Source of the DNA: Roseovarius nubinhibens ISM
Lineage (GTDB): Bacteria; Pseudomonadota; Alphaproteobacteria; Rhodobacterales; Rhodobacteraceae
Reading direction: 5' to 3'
DNA: 64,000 bases
Assembly (NCBI RefSeq): GCF_000152625.1
Contig: NZ_CH724156.1
Span: forward strand, 1,737,466 to 1,801,465
The notes under the pieces were generated by a model that worked only from the letters and a program-made list of their open reading frames with translations, was not told where the DNA came from and searched no databases. Shown one piece after another: positions 36,308 through 44,678 of this stretch (the stretch's first letter is position 1; every line of letters begins with the position of its first letter). A program made the position numbers and the translations under genes.

Positions 36308-36330
36308 CTTTCTGGAAATGCTTGGAAAAT

Positions 36331-36342
36331 GTTATCGCGAAC
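36331..36342. promoter_or_regulatory. Possible LacI-type operator
   Basis: GTTATCGCGAAC, a partly symmetric 12-mer with the central CG step favoured by LacI-family repressors, just upstream of the LacI-family start at 36307. Two of six positions per arm do not pair. Confidence 0.35.
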
Positions 36343-36433
36343 GGTGGCTGTGGATCAAGCGTCACAGAGAGCCGCGATAGTGGTCAATCGCCCGGTGACA
36401 TTCTCGCCACGCCCGGCTATGGATCGGGACAAC

Positions 36434-36510
36434 GGCCCCGTGGCTCAACTGGATAGAGCAGCCCCCTCCTAAGGGGCAGGTTGCAGGTTCGAATCCTGCC
36501 GGGGTCACCA
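36434..36510 (+). tRNA. tRNA-Arg (anticodon CCT)
   Basis: A 77-base cloverleaf with encoded CCA. Acceptor GGCCCCG/CGGGGTC, anticodon stem GCCCC/GGGGC with loop CTCCTAA, anticodon CCT reading AGG. T-arm with TTCGAAT loop. It lies just upstream of the convergent L25 gene's terminator. Confidence 0.95.
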
Positions 36511-36592
36511 TATTCACCCAATTTCACCCAATGCCGATCCTCGCCGCACAGTCTTGGCGCAATCCTTGATCGAGTGCCCCGGCCCAAACGCA

Positions 36593-36619
36593 AACGCGGC
36601 GCCCGAGGGGCGCCGCGTT
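36593..36619 (-). terminator. Hairpin terminator of the L25 gene
   Basis: Perfect 12-bp arms AACGCGGCGCCC (36593-36604) and GGGCGCCGCGTT (36608-36619), loop GAG. On the minus strand it is followed by TGCGTTTG, a weak U-tract. It lies 34 bases past the L25 stop. Confidence 0.75.
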
Positions 36620-36653
36620 CTCACTGTCCCAATGAGGGAAGCGCGGGTGGGGC

Positions 36654-37319
36654 TTATTCTTCGCCGCCTTCTGCCGCGTCTTCAGCCACTTCGGTGGCTT
36701 CTGTGCTTTCTTCTGCATCATCCTCTTCGTCTTCCTGCGATTTCAGGCTCGACGGAGCCGAAACGTTGCAGATCACGAAGTCACGTTCGATGGTCGGCTT
36801 GGCGCCTTTCGGCAGGTCGATCATCGAGATGGTGATGGTGTCGCCGATGTTCTCGATCTTGGTCAGGTCGACTTCGATCGCGTCGGGGATGTCGCCGGCG
36901 GTCACGATAAGTTCGATCTCGTTCCGCACCGTGGTCAGCACACCGCCTTTTTTGATCGCGGGGCACTCTTCTTCGTTGGTGAAGTCCAGCGGAATGAAGA
37001 GGTTGATCTTGGTGGTGCGGCGCAGGCGCATCAGGTCGAGGTGCGTCGGCAGGTCTTTGACCACGTCGCGCTGCACGTCGCGGCAGATCACGCGGACGTC
37101 TTCTTGGCCTTCAACCTTGAGGTTGAACAGGGTCGACTTGAAGCGACCGGCCTTGAGGCGCTTGAACAGCTCGTTGAACGGGATGTTGATCGGCAGGGGT
37201 TCTGCGTCGCCACCGAAAACGATACCCGGAACCATGCCTTCGCGGCGTGCTGCACGAGCGGCGCCCTTGCCCGTCCCCGTGCGTTCCTGGGCGTGAAGAT
37301 CAGGAATTGATCCAGCCAT
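36654..37319 (-). CDS. rplY: 50S ribosomal protein L25 (Ctc form)
   Basis: Binds 5S rRNA in the large subunit. It has 221 residues, the long Ctc-type with an N-terminal 5S-binding domain ([21 protein letters not shown]) and a C-terminal beta domain ([38 protein letters not shown]). It ends in an acidic Glu/Ala tail of about 30 residues. A GGAG site precedes the ATG, below a strong leader hairpin. pth, often its neighbour, is about 12 kb away here. Confidence 0.96.
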   Translation of the reverse strand: MAGSIPDLHAQERTGTGKGAARAARREGMVPGIVFGGDAEPLPINIPFNELFKRLKAGRFKSTLFNLKVEGQEDVRVICRDVQRDVVKDLPTHLDLMRLRRTTKINLFIPLDFTNEEECPAIKKGGVLTTVRNEIELIVTAGDIPDAIEVDLTKIENIGDTITISMIDLPKGAKPTIERDFVICNVSAPSSLKSQEDEEDDAEESTEATEVAEDAAEGGEE

Positions 37320-37341
37320 GTGTATTCTCCATCTACATAGG

Positions 37342-37439
37342 GCGGGACTCCTCCAAGGCTGTAGTCCCGCGTGAAGCCGTGCCGATAGTCCAATTTACCC
37401 CTTTTGAAAAGGGATATTCCGCCTTGCGGGGGCAAATTG
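37342..37439 (-). promoter_or_regulatory. Structured 5' leader of the L25 gene
   Basis: Proximal hairpin: arms GCGGGACT/AGTCCCGC (37342-37349 and 37363-37370, 13-base loop) ending about 23 bases before the ATG. Further upstream CAATTT-N-CCCC (37391-37401) can pair with GGGG-N-AAATTG (37429-37439), enclosing a CCCTTTTGAAAAGGG near-palindrome (37399-37413). Could be an autoregulatory ribosomal-protein leader or an operator. The upstream part may lie outside the transcript. Confidence 0.45.
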
Positions 37440-37528
37440 ATCTGCGATCATCGCGCTTGAGCCGGAATGAGGCGTCGACACGAGCGGTGCGGCGTGCGGC
37501 AAGGCCGGGGCGAGGGGAGATGATTCGG

Positions 37529-38380
37529 ATGTTTGATGTGGCGCTCTTGGGGGTAAAGGGCGGGCCTGCGATTGCGCCCGGCTCGAACATGCCGGCCTCG
37601 AACCTGTTGCGGATTGGCGAGCGGGTGATACTGGTCGATGCGGGGCTCGGGGTGACGCGCGGCCTCTGCGATCAGGGCGTTCATCCGCGCGAAGTCGATA
37701 CGATTCTCATCACCCATCTGCACAGCGACCATTACCTCGAACTGGGGCCGTTTCTGCACACGGCTTGGGTTGGCGGGCTGACCCGGCCGGTGCGAGTGAT
37801 CGGGCCACGGGGCCTTGGGGCCTATTGGAAGGGGTTCCTCACCTCCATGAGCTTTGACATCGATCTGCGGATCGAAGACGAGGGGCGCTGTGATCTCGCG
37901 GGTTTGGCGCAGATCGAAGAGATGTCGGAAGGCAGGCTATTTGACGATGGCGGGCTGTGCATCGACGCGCTGCGCAATCATCACCCTCCGATTATTGAGA
38001 GCTATGCCTTGCGGTTCGAAGCGATGGGCAAGCGCGCGGTGCTCTCGGGTGACACGGCCTCTTTTGAGCCGCTGATCGCCTTCGCGCAAGGGGCTGATCT
38101 GCTGGTGCATGAGGCATTGCTCGAGGCGGGGGTTGATGCGCTCTGCGCCGGGCTGAACCTGACCGATGGGCGGCTCAAACGGCATTTGATGCAAAGCCAT
38201 ACCACCGCGCAGGAGGCCGGACGCATTGCCAGCCTCGCCGGGGTTGATCATCTGGCGTTGACCCATTTCGTGCCGGGAGCCGACCCGTCCCTGACCCCCG
38301 CCCTCTGGGAGGCGGCCGTGCGCGAAACCTGGCAGGGACGGCTTAGCCTGGGGCGGGACGGGATGCGGATCGCGGTCTGA
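37529..38380 (+). CDS. MBL-fold metallohydrolase (RNase Z/arylsulfatase-like)
   Basis: A 283-residue metallo-beta-lactamase fold protein. The metal motif THLHSDH (62-68) is followed by a histidine in LRNHHPP, LSGDTASFEP (Asp ligand) and LTHFVPG. The VHEAL segment matches the ElaC/arylsulfatase-like group, which includes tRNase Z and phosphodiesterases. No export signal is visible from this start. ATG 37529 is used because GGGGAG lies 9 bases upstream; ATG 37520 would be too close to it. Convergent with lldD. Substrate unknown. Confidence 0.85.
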   Translation: MFDVALLGVKGGPAIAPGSNMPASNLLRIGERVILVDAGLGVTRGLCDQGVHPREVDTILITHLHSDHYLELGPFLHTAWVGGLTRPVRVIGPRGLGAYWKGFLTSMSFDIDLRIEDEGRCDLAGLAQIEEMSEGRLFDDGGLCIDALRNHHPPIIESYALRFEAMGKRAVLSGDTASFEPLIAFAQGADLLVHEALLEAGVDALCAGLNLTDGRLKRHLMQSHTTAQEAGRIASLAGVDHLALTHFVPGADPSLTPALWEAAVRETWQGRLSLGRDGMRIAV

Positions 38381-38393
38381 ACTTGGTCTCGGG

Positions 38394-39557
38394 TCAGAGC
38401 CACTTGTCCGAGAAATCGCGCGGGATCATCAGGATGTCGCGATCCACGGTCTTGATGTCCCGGTGACCGCAAAAGGCCATCGACACATCGAGCTCTTTGT
38501 GGATGACCTCAAGCGCGCGGGTCACACCCGCCTCGCCCATCGCGCCCAGCCCATAGACAAAGGCCCGCCCGATATAGGTGCCCTTGGCCCCCATGGCGAC
38601 GGCCTTGAGCACGTCCTGACCCGAGCGGATGCCGCTGTCGAGATGAACCTCGATCCGGTCGCCCACCGCATCCATGATCCGGGGCAGGGCGCGAATGGCG
38701 CTCAGCGCGCCGTCAAGTTGCCGCCCACCATGGTTCGAGACGATGATCGCATCGGCACCCACGTTCAGCGCCTCGAGCGCGTCGCGCTCGTCGATGATCC
38801 CCTTGATGATCAGCGGCCCGTCCCACATCTTGCGGAAGGTGCGAATGCGGTCCCAATCAAGCGAAACGTCAAAGGCCTCGGCGGTCCAGGAACTCAGCGA
38901 CGAGGGATCGGTGACCCCCTTGGCATGGCCCACGATATTGCCGAAAAAGCGCCGCTTGGTGCCGAGCATCCCGAGCCCCCAATGCACCTTGGTCATCATG
39001 TTGGCGACAGTCTTGGGCGTGAGCTTCGGCGGCGCGGAGAGGCCGTTCTTGATGTCCTTGTGGCGTTGCCCCAGCACCTGCAGATCGACGGTGATCATCG
39101 CGGCCGAACATTGCGCGGCCTTGGCCCGGTCGAACAGACGCTGCATGAAATCGTCGTCCTTGAGCGTGTAGACCTGAAACCAGAATGACTTCTCCGTATG
39201 TTCCGCCACATCCTCGATCGAACAGATCGACATTGTCGAGAGGGTGAAGGGCACACCGAAAGCCTCCGCCGCGCGGGCGGCCTTGATCTCGCCATCGGCG
39301 CATTGCATGCCTGTGACCCCCACCGGCGCCAGCGCCACCGGCATAGAGACGTCCTGTCCGATCATCTGGGTCCGGGTCGTGCGGTTGCCCATGTCGACCG
39401 CGATCCGCTGCCGCAGCAGAAGCTCAGAGAAATCGGTTGTGTTGGCGCGAAAGGTCTGCTCCGTCCAGCTGCCGCTTTCGGCGTAATCATAAAACATCTT
39501 GGGCACGCGCCGGCGATAGATGCGTTTGAGATCGTCAATATTGGTGATCACCGGCAT
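38394..39557 (-). CDS. lldD: L-lactate dehydrogenase (FMN, quinone-dependent)
   Basis: Oxidises L-lactate to pyruvate with FMN, passing electrons to the quinone pool at the inner membrane. It has 387 residues. It is an alpha-hydroxy-acid oxidase TIM barrel with FYDYAESGSWTE at the N-terminus, APVGVTGMQ, the QVYTLKD segment and the active-site signature SNHGGRQLDGA (about 276-286) holding the catalytic histidine and arginine. Other 2-hydroxyacids are possible substrates. No lactate permease adjoins; the SLC13 permease upstream on the same strand could supply organic acids. Confidence 0.9.
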   Translation of the reverse strand: MPVITNIDDLKRIYRRRVPKMFYDYAESGSWTEQTFRANTTDFSELLLRQRIAVDMGNRTTRTQMIGQDVSMPVALAPVGVTGMQCADGEIKAARAAEAFGVPFTLSTMSICSIEDVAEHTEKSFWFQVYTLKDDDFMQRLFDRAKAAQCSAAMITVDLQVLGQRHKDIKNGLSAPPKLTPKTVANMMTKVHWGLGMLGTKRRFFGNIVGHAKGVTDPSSLSSWTAEAFDVSLDWDRIRTFRKMWDGPLIIKGIIDERDALEALNVGADAIIVSNHGGRQLDGALSAIRALPRIMDAVGDRIEVHLDSGIRSGQDVLKAVAMGAKGTYIGRAFVYGLGAMGEAGVTRALEVIHKELDVSMAFCGHRDIKTVDRDILMIPRDFSDKWL

Positions 39558-39621
39558 GGTCGGACCCTTCTGGCAAAATCTGGTTAGGTTTTGTTACCGG
39601 TTGGGGGCGGGGCGGTCAAAC

Positions 39622-41505
39622 TCAGAAGACGATATTGAGCATGACCATCGACACGACGAGGAACAGCAGCGTCATGATCCCGCCCGAGCGGATGAAGTCG
39701 GTGACCTTATAGCCTGCAGGCCCCATGATCAGCGCGTTCACCTGATGGGTCGGGATGATAAAGCTGTTCGATGTCGATATCGCCACGGTGAGCGCAAAGA
39801 CCGCCGGGTTGGCGCCCGAAGCCACGGCAATCGACACCGCAAGCGGCACCAGCAGAACCGTCGCGCCGACATTCGACATAACCAGTGAAAATGCGGTGGC
39901 AAGGATGGCCACGCCCAATTGCAGCGACCAGATGGGCCAGCCGTCGAGCGCCACGAGAATCTGCTGGGCGATCCATTCGGCGGTGCCGGTGTTCTGCACC
40001 GCCTGACCCAACGGGATCAAGCTCGCCAAGAGGAAAACCGTGTTCCAACCCACCGCACGATAGGCCTCGTCGATGGACAGGACACGGCTCAGGATCATAC
40101 CCACCGCGCCGGTGAGCAGGCAGAGCGACAGGCGCACATCGGTGAACAGGATCATCGCCAGCGAAATCAGGAAGAAGGTCAGCGCCCAGCCGACCTTGTG
40201 CGGGCGCAGTTCATCTTGGGGGAAATCGGCGGTGACCACGACGAAATCGCGATCCCGTTTGAGCCGCATCAGATTGTCCCAGCGGGTGTGCGCCACGAGC
40301 ATGTCGCCCGCCTGAAACGGCACGAGCCCGATGGCCGTCGGTTTGTGGTCGCCATATTCCACATGGCTGAGCGTATCTTCGCCGCGGTGGATCCCGAGCA
40401 GCGACAGCCCATAGGTCTTGCGCAGCAGGAGGTCTCGAGGGGATTTGCCGATGAGCTTACTATCAGGCGGGATCACCAGCTCGGCGATGCCGGCATTGGT
40501 GGGCGCAAACTCCTCTGCAAAGACATCCAATTCGGGCCGGATGGTTAATCCGTAACGTATGGCGAAATCGCGGACCACGGTTTCCTTGCCGATGATGGCG
40601 AGACGGCAGGGGGCGGCAATTTCGGCGGTAAGGATCTGCACCATCGAAACCTTGCCGCGATAGAATGTTGAGATGATGTAGAGATTGTTCCTGAGGTTTA
40701 TATCCGCCAGGATCTCTCCCACCAGGGGGCTGAATTCGGGAACATCGACCTCGAACACCTGCGCCCTGAGCCCATAGACCCGTTCCAGATAATCCGACGT
40801 GCCATGCCCGGCCCCGGCGTCCGGTTTCGCACCCGAGCCGGGCAGGACGTAGCGACCGAGAAAGAAGAAATAGGCAATGCCGGTCAGGATCAGCGCCGCG
40901 CCGATCGGGGTGACCGAAAAGAGGCCGAAAGGCGCCATCTGCTGATCCGCAGGCAGGCCCTTGTTGGCGGTGTCGATCAGATCGTTGAGCAGGATGAGCG
41001 GCGACGAGCCAACCATCGTCATCGTGCCGCCGAGGATCGCGCAAAAGCCCATCGGCATCAAAAGACGCGACAGCGGGATGCCTGTGCGCGCCGAAATACG
41101 GCTGACCACCGGCAGGAAAAGCGCCGCCGCGCCTACGTTTTGCAGGAAGGAGGAGATAAAGCCCACCGTGCCCGACACGATGGGCATGACCCGGGTCTCG
41201 GAATTGCCGCCGCGCTTGAGGATCTGCGCCGCGACCTTGTTCATGATGCCGGTCTTGTCGAGCCCGGCCCCCACGATCATCACCGCGATGATCGAAATCA
41301 CCGCGTTTGAGGCAAACCCGTCAAAGAGCCGGTTCACATCGGCCAGATTGCCGAGACCGGGCACGTAACTCAGGATGCCGATGATAACGAGAACAAGGAT
41401 CGCCGCGAGATCGACGCGAATGATTTCCGTCACGAAGAGAAACACCGTGAACGCAAGCGCCGCCATGACGACGCCCATCTCGAGAGTGAACACAACCGGG
41501 TCCAT
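39622..41505 (-). CDS. SLC13-family permease with central RCK_C (TrkA-C) domains
   Basis: 627 residues. An N-terminal block of helices (1-210), two tandem TrkA-C domains in the middle (about 225-400: VFEVDVPEFSPLVGEI and LIGKSPRDLLLRKTYG), and a C-terminal helix block with the SLC13 motif SNSFIIPTHQVNALIMGP. The layout is that of CitT/DASS-related Na+-coupled dicarboxylate or sulfate carriers with regulatory ligand domains. GGAGG lies upstream of ATG 41505. Divergent from an AraC-type regulator, its likely controller. Substrate not determinable. Confidence 0.88.
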   Translation of the reverse strand: MDPVVFTLEMGVVMAALAFTVFLFVTEIIRVDLAAILVLVIIGILSYVPGLGNLADVNRLFDGFASNAVISIIAVMIVGAGLDKTGIMNKVAAQILKRGGNSETRVMPIVSGTVGFISSFLQNVGAAALFLPVVSRISARTGIPLSRLLMPMGFCAILGGTMTMVGSSPLILLNDLIDTANKGLPADQQMAPFGLFSVTPIGAALILTGIAYFFFLGRYVLPGSGAKPDAGAGHGTSDYLERVYGLRAQVFEVDVPEFSPLVGEILADINLRNNLYIISTFYRGKVSMVQILTAEIAAPCRLAIIGKETVVRDFAIRYGLTIRPELDVFAEEFAPTNAGIAELVIPPDSKLIGKSPRDLLLRKTYGLSLLGIHRGEDTLSHVEYGDHKPTAIGLVPFQAGDMLVAHTRWDNLMRLKRDRDFVVVTADFPQDELRPHKVGWALTFFLISLAMILFTDVRLSLCLLTGAVGMILSRVLSIDEAYRAVGWNTVFLLASLIPLGQAVQNTGTAEWIAQQILVALDGWPIWSLQLGVAILATAFSLVMSNVGATVLLVPLAVSIAVASGANPAVFALTVAISTSNSFIIPTHQVNALIMGPAGYKVTDFIRSGGIMTLLFLVVSMVMLNIVF

Positions 41506-41593
41506 ACACACCTCCCACTTTACCTCTCCAGTCTGCGGGCAAAAGCGGCAGCGGTCAAATTTTTCGCAAGTGGGGGCGGCGCTTGGCGGACTG

Positions 41594-41619
41594 CTCGATT
41601 CCTTGAATAGCACTCGATT
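41594..41619. promoter_or_regulatory. Direct repeats in the permease/AraC intergenic region
   Basis: CTCGATT at 41594-41600 and 41613-41619, 19 bp start to start (about two helical turns, same face), as expected for an AraC-family dimer site. Located 70-95 bases before the AraC-type GTG start and about 90 bases before the permease start. Confidence 0.4.
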
Positions 41620-41687
41620 TCCAAAAATTGACGAGAGTGGAGGGGGATTCGGGCTATACTGATCGCGGGTGGACAAAGGAGCGGGCT

Positions 41688-42722
41688 GTGCCAGCGGAAC
41701 TGGATCTGATGCTGCGGGGGGCAGTGATCAGCATTCCCTTGATGAAATTCTATCTTGTCTGGGCAAACCCGGCCACGCGCCGAAAATCCTGGTCATTGGG
41801 GGCGCTCGCGCTCAGCCTTGCCGCGCATTTGGCGCTGGCCCCGGCGATCAGCGGCGACTGGCCGGAGCCTGCACGCCAAGCCACCGAGATGGTCACCGCT
41901 CTCCTGCCGCTGGTTCTCACATGGTTCGTCCTCGACGTGTTTCTCGACCGGCCCGAGCGCCAAGCAATTGCCGGTCCGGCCTTTGGGCTCGCGGGGATCG
42001 TGGCGCTGGCCTGTCTGTTCGATCTGGGGCCGTGGTATGTGCAGGCGCTTCCCATGCTGCTGCTCTATGCCGGGCTGATTGCCGTGTTGATGCACAGCGG
42101 GCGCGGCGATCTGGTCGAAGGTCGGCGCGGGTTTCGGGTGATCTTTGCCAGTCTCATCCTCGTCTATGCCATCGGCTGGCGGATGATCGAGATCCTGCAC
42201 CTGCCGGGGCTGCCGCCGCCTTGGATGGACACGGGCCATGTGGCGTTTCTCTTCGTGATGATGATGGTCTTTGCCGGGCGGGCGCTCGAACCCGGTCATG
42301 ATCTTTGGGCAGAGGACGCTCCGCGCGACCCGGTGCCTGCCGCCGACGTGGTGGCGGCGGATGCCATGCTGGTCACACGGGTGCGGACCGCCATGGAGGG
42401 CGAGCTGTGGCGGCGCGAAGGGCTGACCATTGGCGGCATGGCAGAAGAGCTCGGCGTGCCGGAACATCGCTTGCGCAAGGCGATCAACCGCGATCTGGGG
42501 TATCGCAACTTCCCCGCCTTCGTGAACGGCTATCGGATCAATGCAGCCAAGGCGGCGCTGCTGGCGCCTGAAAACCTCGACAAGACGATCCTCGAGATTG
42601 CCTATGATTGCGGCTTTGCCTCGCTTGCCCCGTTCAACAAAGCGTTTCGCGCCCTGACCGGTCAGAGCCCTCGGGATTACCGGCGTGATAGGCTCGAGAA
42701 TGACGCGGCGGTCCTCGCCTGA
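41688..42722 (+). CDS. Membrane-anchored AraC-family regulator
   Basis: 344 residues with an unusual layout. The N-terminal half (about 1-200) has six to seven hydrophobic segments (for example WSLGALALSLAAHLALAPAI and VAFLFVMMMVFAG). The C-terminal ~110 residues are an AraC/XylS double HTH (LTIGGMAEELGVPEHRLRKAIN, ILEIAYDCGFASLAPFNKAFR, GQSPRDYRR). It probably senses a signal in or across the membrane and binds DNA from there. The GTG start is preferred (AAAGGAG 7 bases upstream). Divergent from the SLC13 permease and just upstream of a hydrolase gene. Confidence 0.88.
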   Translation: MPAELDLMLRGAVISIPLMKFYLVWANPATRRKSWSLGALALSLAAHLALAPAISGDWPEPARQATEMVTALLPLVLTWFVLDVFLDRPERQAIAGPAFGLAGIVALACLFDLGPWYVQALPMLLLYAGLIAVLMHSGRGDLVEGRRGFRVIFASLILVYAIGWRMIEILHLPGLPPPWMDTGHVAFLFVMMMVFAGRALEPGHDLWAEDAPRDPVPAADVVAADAMLVTRVRTAMEGELWRREGLTIGGMAEELGVPEHRLRKAINRDLGYRNFPAFVNGYRINAAKAALLAPENLDKTILEIAYDCGFASLAPFNKAFRALTGQSPRDYRRDRLENDAAVLA

Positions 42723-42772
42723 TATAGAGGGCCTGAGTGAACCAGAGTCACGAGTGCGCGAGGGATAAGCCG

Positions 42773-43663
42773 ATGAAGTCCATTGAAGCAGGATGTCTCG
42801 ACATCCATTACCATGAGATTGGGCCAGAAACCGGCGATCCCGTCATTCTCTTGCACGGGTTTCCCTATGATGTGCGGGCCTATGACGAAGTGGCCGAGAC
42901 GCTCGCCGATCGCGGCTATCGCTGCTTTGTGCCCTATCTGCGCGGCTATGGTCCGACGCGGTTTCTGTCACCCGACCGGATGCGGTCCGGTCAGCAGGCG
43001 GCGATCGGTGCGGATTTGCTGGCCTTCATGGATGCGCTGGGGATCGAGCGGGCCTTGCTTGGCGGTTATGACTGGGGCGGGCGGGCGGCCTGTATCGTCG
43101 CCGCTCTCTGGCCCGAGCGGGTGCGCGGATTGGTCAGCTGTGGCCAAGGCTATAACATTCAGGACATCGCCAACGCCTGGCAGCCGGCCCCGGCCGAGGA
43201 AGAGGCGCGCTATTGGTATATCTATTATTTCCAGACCCGGCGCGGGCAGGAGGCGTTGATCCGCAACCGCGCAGAGCTTTGCCACCATATCTGGTCGATC
43301 TGGTCGCCGAGCTGGGAGTTTGGGGCCAAGACATGGGAGGCGACCGCGCCCTCATTCGACAATCCCGATTTCGTCGATATCGTGCTGCATTCCTATCGGC
43401 ACCGTTTGGGCGATGTGCCGGGCGATCCGGCCTATGACGAGATCGAGGCGCGCTTGGCAAAACAGCCCAAGATCACCGTGCCCAGTGTCGTGCTGCTCGG
43501 TGGCGATGACGGGGTCGATCCGCCGACAGAGGACGACCCCTGCCGCGAAATGTTCACCGGGGCCTATGCGCGGCATATCCTGCAAGGCGTCGGCCACAAC
43601 CTGCCGCAAGAAGCGCCAGAGGCCTTTGCCGCGGCGATTGAGGCGCTGGCTGATGCGACCTAG
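42773..43663 (+). CDS. Alpha/beta hydrolase with Asp nucleophile (epoxide hydrolase / dehalogenase-like)
   Basis: A 296-residue alpha/beta-hydrolase. The oxyanion motif is LLHGFP (26-31). The nucleophile elbow reads GGYDWGG with Asp (residue 100) instead of Ser, as in epoxide hydrolases and haloalkane/fluoroacetate dehalogenases. The catalytic histidine is in GVGHNLPQE (about 276). The cap domain is rich in Trp/Tyr (ARYWYIYYFQ, HIWSIWSPSWEF), which may provide halide- or epoxide-binding residues. It follows the AraC gene by 50 bases on the same strand, so a functional link is likely. Confidence 0.87.
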   Translation: MKSIEAGCLDIHYHEIGPETGDPVILLHGFPYDVRAYDEVAETLADRGYRCFVPYLRGYGPTRFLSPDRMRSGQQAAIGADLLAFMDALGIERALLGGYDWGGRAACIVAALWPERVRGLVSCGQGYNIQDIANAWQPAPAEEEARYWYIYYFQTRRGQEALIRNRAELCHHIWSIWSPSWEFGAKTWEATAPSFDNPDFVDIVLHSYRHRLGDVPGDPAYDEIEARLAKQPKITVPSVVLLGGDDGVDPPTEDDPCREMFTGAYARHILQGVGHNLPQEAPEAFAAAIEALADAT

Positions 43664-43792
43664 CGCGCGGGCGCTCGATTCTCGAAAATCCTGTGCGATT
43701 CCGAACAATGCGGCGCAATTTCGAAAGCGACGAGAGGCGGCAGGCGTCGCGCGGCTAAGACCCCCTATCAGATCATTTAGGGGAGAAAAGTT

Positions 43793-44002
43793 ATGTCGCG
43801 ATTCGCATTTGTTCTTTTGAGCGCAGGTCTGGTGGGTGCCTCACCTGCTCAGGCATTCCTGACAGAGCCAAGCCTGCCGGTCATGTGGCCCGAAGGCTCG
43901 TTCATCGGTCCGGCAGATGACGCGGTCACCCGCGACAACACCCTGTCGACGTCGGATCGGGGCACGGTGGCCAAGCCCGTGACCGAAGACCGCGACCGCT
44001 AA
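43793..44002 (+). CDS. Small secreted protein of unknown function
   Basis: 69 residues. A signal peptide (1-21, ending SPAQA) is followed by a 48-residue mature part rich in Pro, Asp and Thr with no cysteine. A clear AGGGGAG site 7 bases before the ATG supports translation. It probably ends up periplasmic. I recognise no family. It has its own 129-base upstream region. Confidence 0.65.
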   Translation: MSRFAFVLLSAGLVGASPAQAFLTEPSLPVMWPEGSFIGPADDAVTRDNTLSTSDRGTVAKPVTEDRDR

Positions 44003-44035
44003 GGACGGTCCGCCCCCCAAACGGTCCCTACCGTC

Positions 44036-44644
44036 TTACTGAGCGATCAGCGTCTCGATCATGGCGCGGGCGCTGGGGCTGTCCCATTCGGCATCGCCCA
44101 GCATGCGCGCGATCTCGCGCCCATCTCGGTCGACCAGCACGCTCACCGGAAGCCCCGCCACCCCCATGGCGCGGGCCACCACCTGTTTCGGGTCGCGGTG
44201 CAGCGGCAGGTTGTCGACACCGATCTCGGCAAAAAACGCCTTCATCGCGGGCGGCGGGTTGCGGCCCGTGGCGATGGTCAGCACTTCGAAATTCTCACCG
44301 CCATACTCGGACTGCAGCGTCGCCAGCATCGGCATTTCCTTGCGGCAGGGCGCACACCACGTGGCCCAGAAATTCACCAGCAGATATTTCCCCTGATAGT
44401 CGGCGAGCGTCGCCTCGCCGCCCTCTTCCGTGAGGAAGATCGCCTCGGGCACGGGTTTCGCCGCGCTGTGGAAGGTCAGCTTTTTCATCGAGCCGTCGAG
44501 CAGGGCTTGCATCTCAGCGGGCTCATGGCCCAACGGCGCGCCATCGACGGAGGCCGCGTCACCCGTGTCGCGCAGGGCGAGGAATGCCACCGCTGCAATT
44601 GCACAGAGGCCAAGGGCGATATACAGGAGGGCGGAACGAGACAT
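44036..44644 (-). CDS. TlpA-family thiol:disulfide oxidoreductase
   Basis: A membrane-anchored periplasmic thioredoxin of 202 residues. One N-terminal helix (about 5-25) is followed by a thioredoxin fold with [15 protein letters not shown] (active-site CAPC near residue 100) and the cis-Pro loop [11 protein letters not shown]. Such proteins keep cysteines reduced for cytochrome c or Cu-oxidase assembly. Divergent from argH with 34 bases between starts, an arrangement seen in other Rhodobacterales. Confidence 0.92.
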   Translation of the reverse strand: MSRSALLYIALGLCAIAAVAFLALRDTGDAASVDGAPLGHEPAEMQALLDGSMKKLTFHSAAKPVPEAIFLTEEGGEATLADYQGKYLLVNFWATWCAPCRKEMPMLATLQSEYGGENFEVLTIATGRNPPPAMKAFFAEIGVDNLPLHRDPKQVVARAMGVAGLPVSVLVDRDGREIARMLGDAEWDSPSARAMIETLIAQ

Positions 44645-44678
44645 AGGCGAAAGTCCTCTTGGCGAAAGGTCCGATATT

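Noticed and set aside
33166-36510. Possible integrated element with att sites at the two tRNA-Arg genes
   Set aside because: No integrase and no identical 3'-tRNA duplication were seen. The shared 5' arm sequence is explained by tRNA homology. Kept only as a transfer hypothesis for aroA.
41628-41660. TTGACG ... TATACT as a sigma-70 promoter for the AraC-type gene
   Set aside because: The spacer is 21 bases, too long for a normal promoter.
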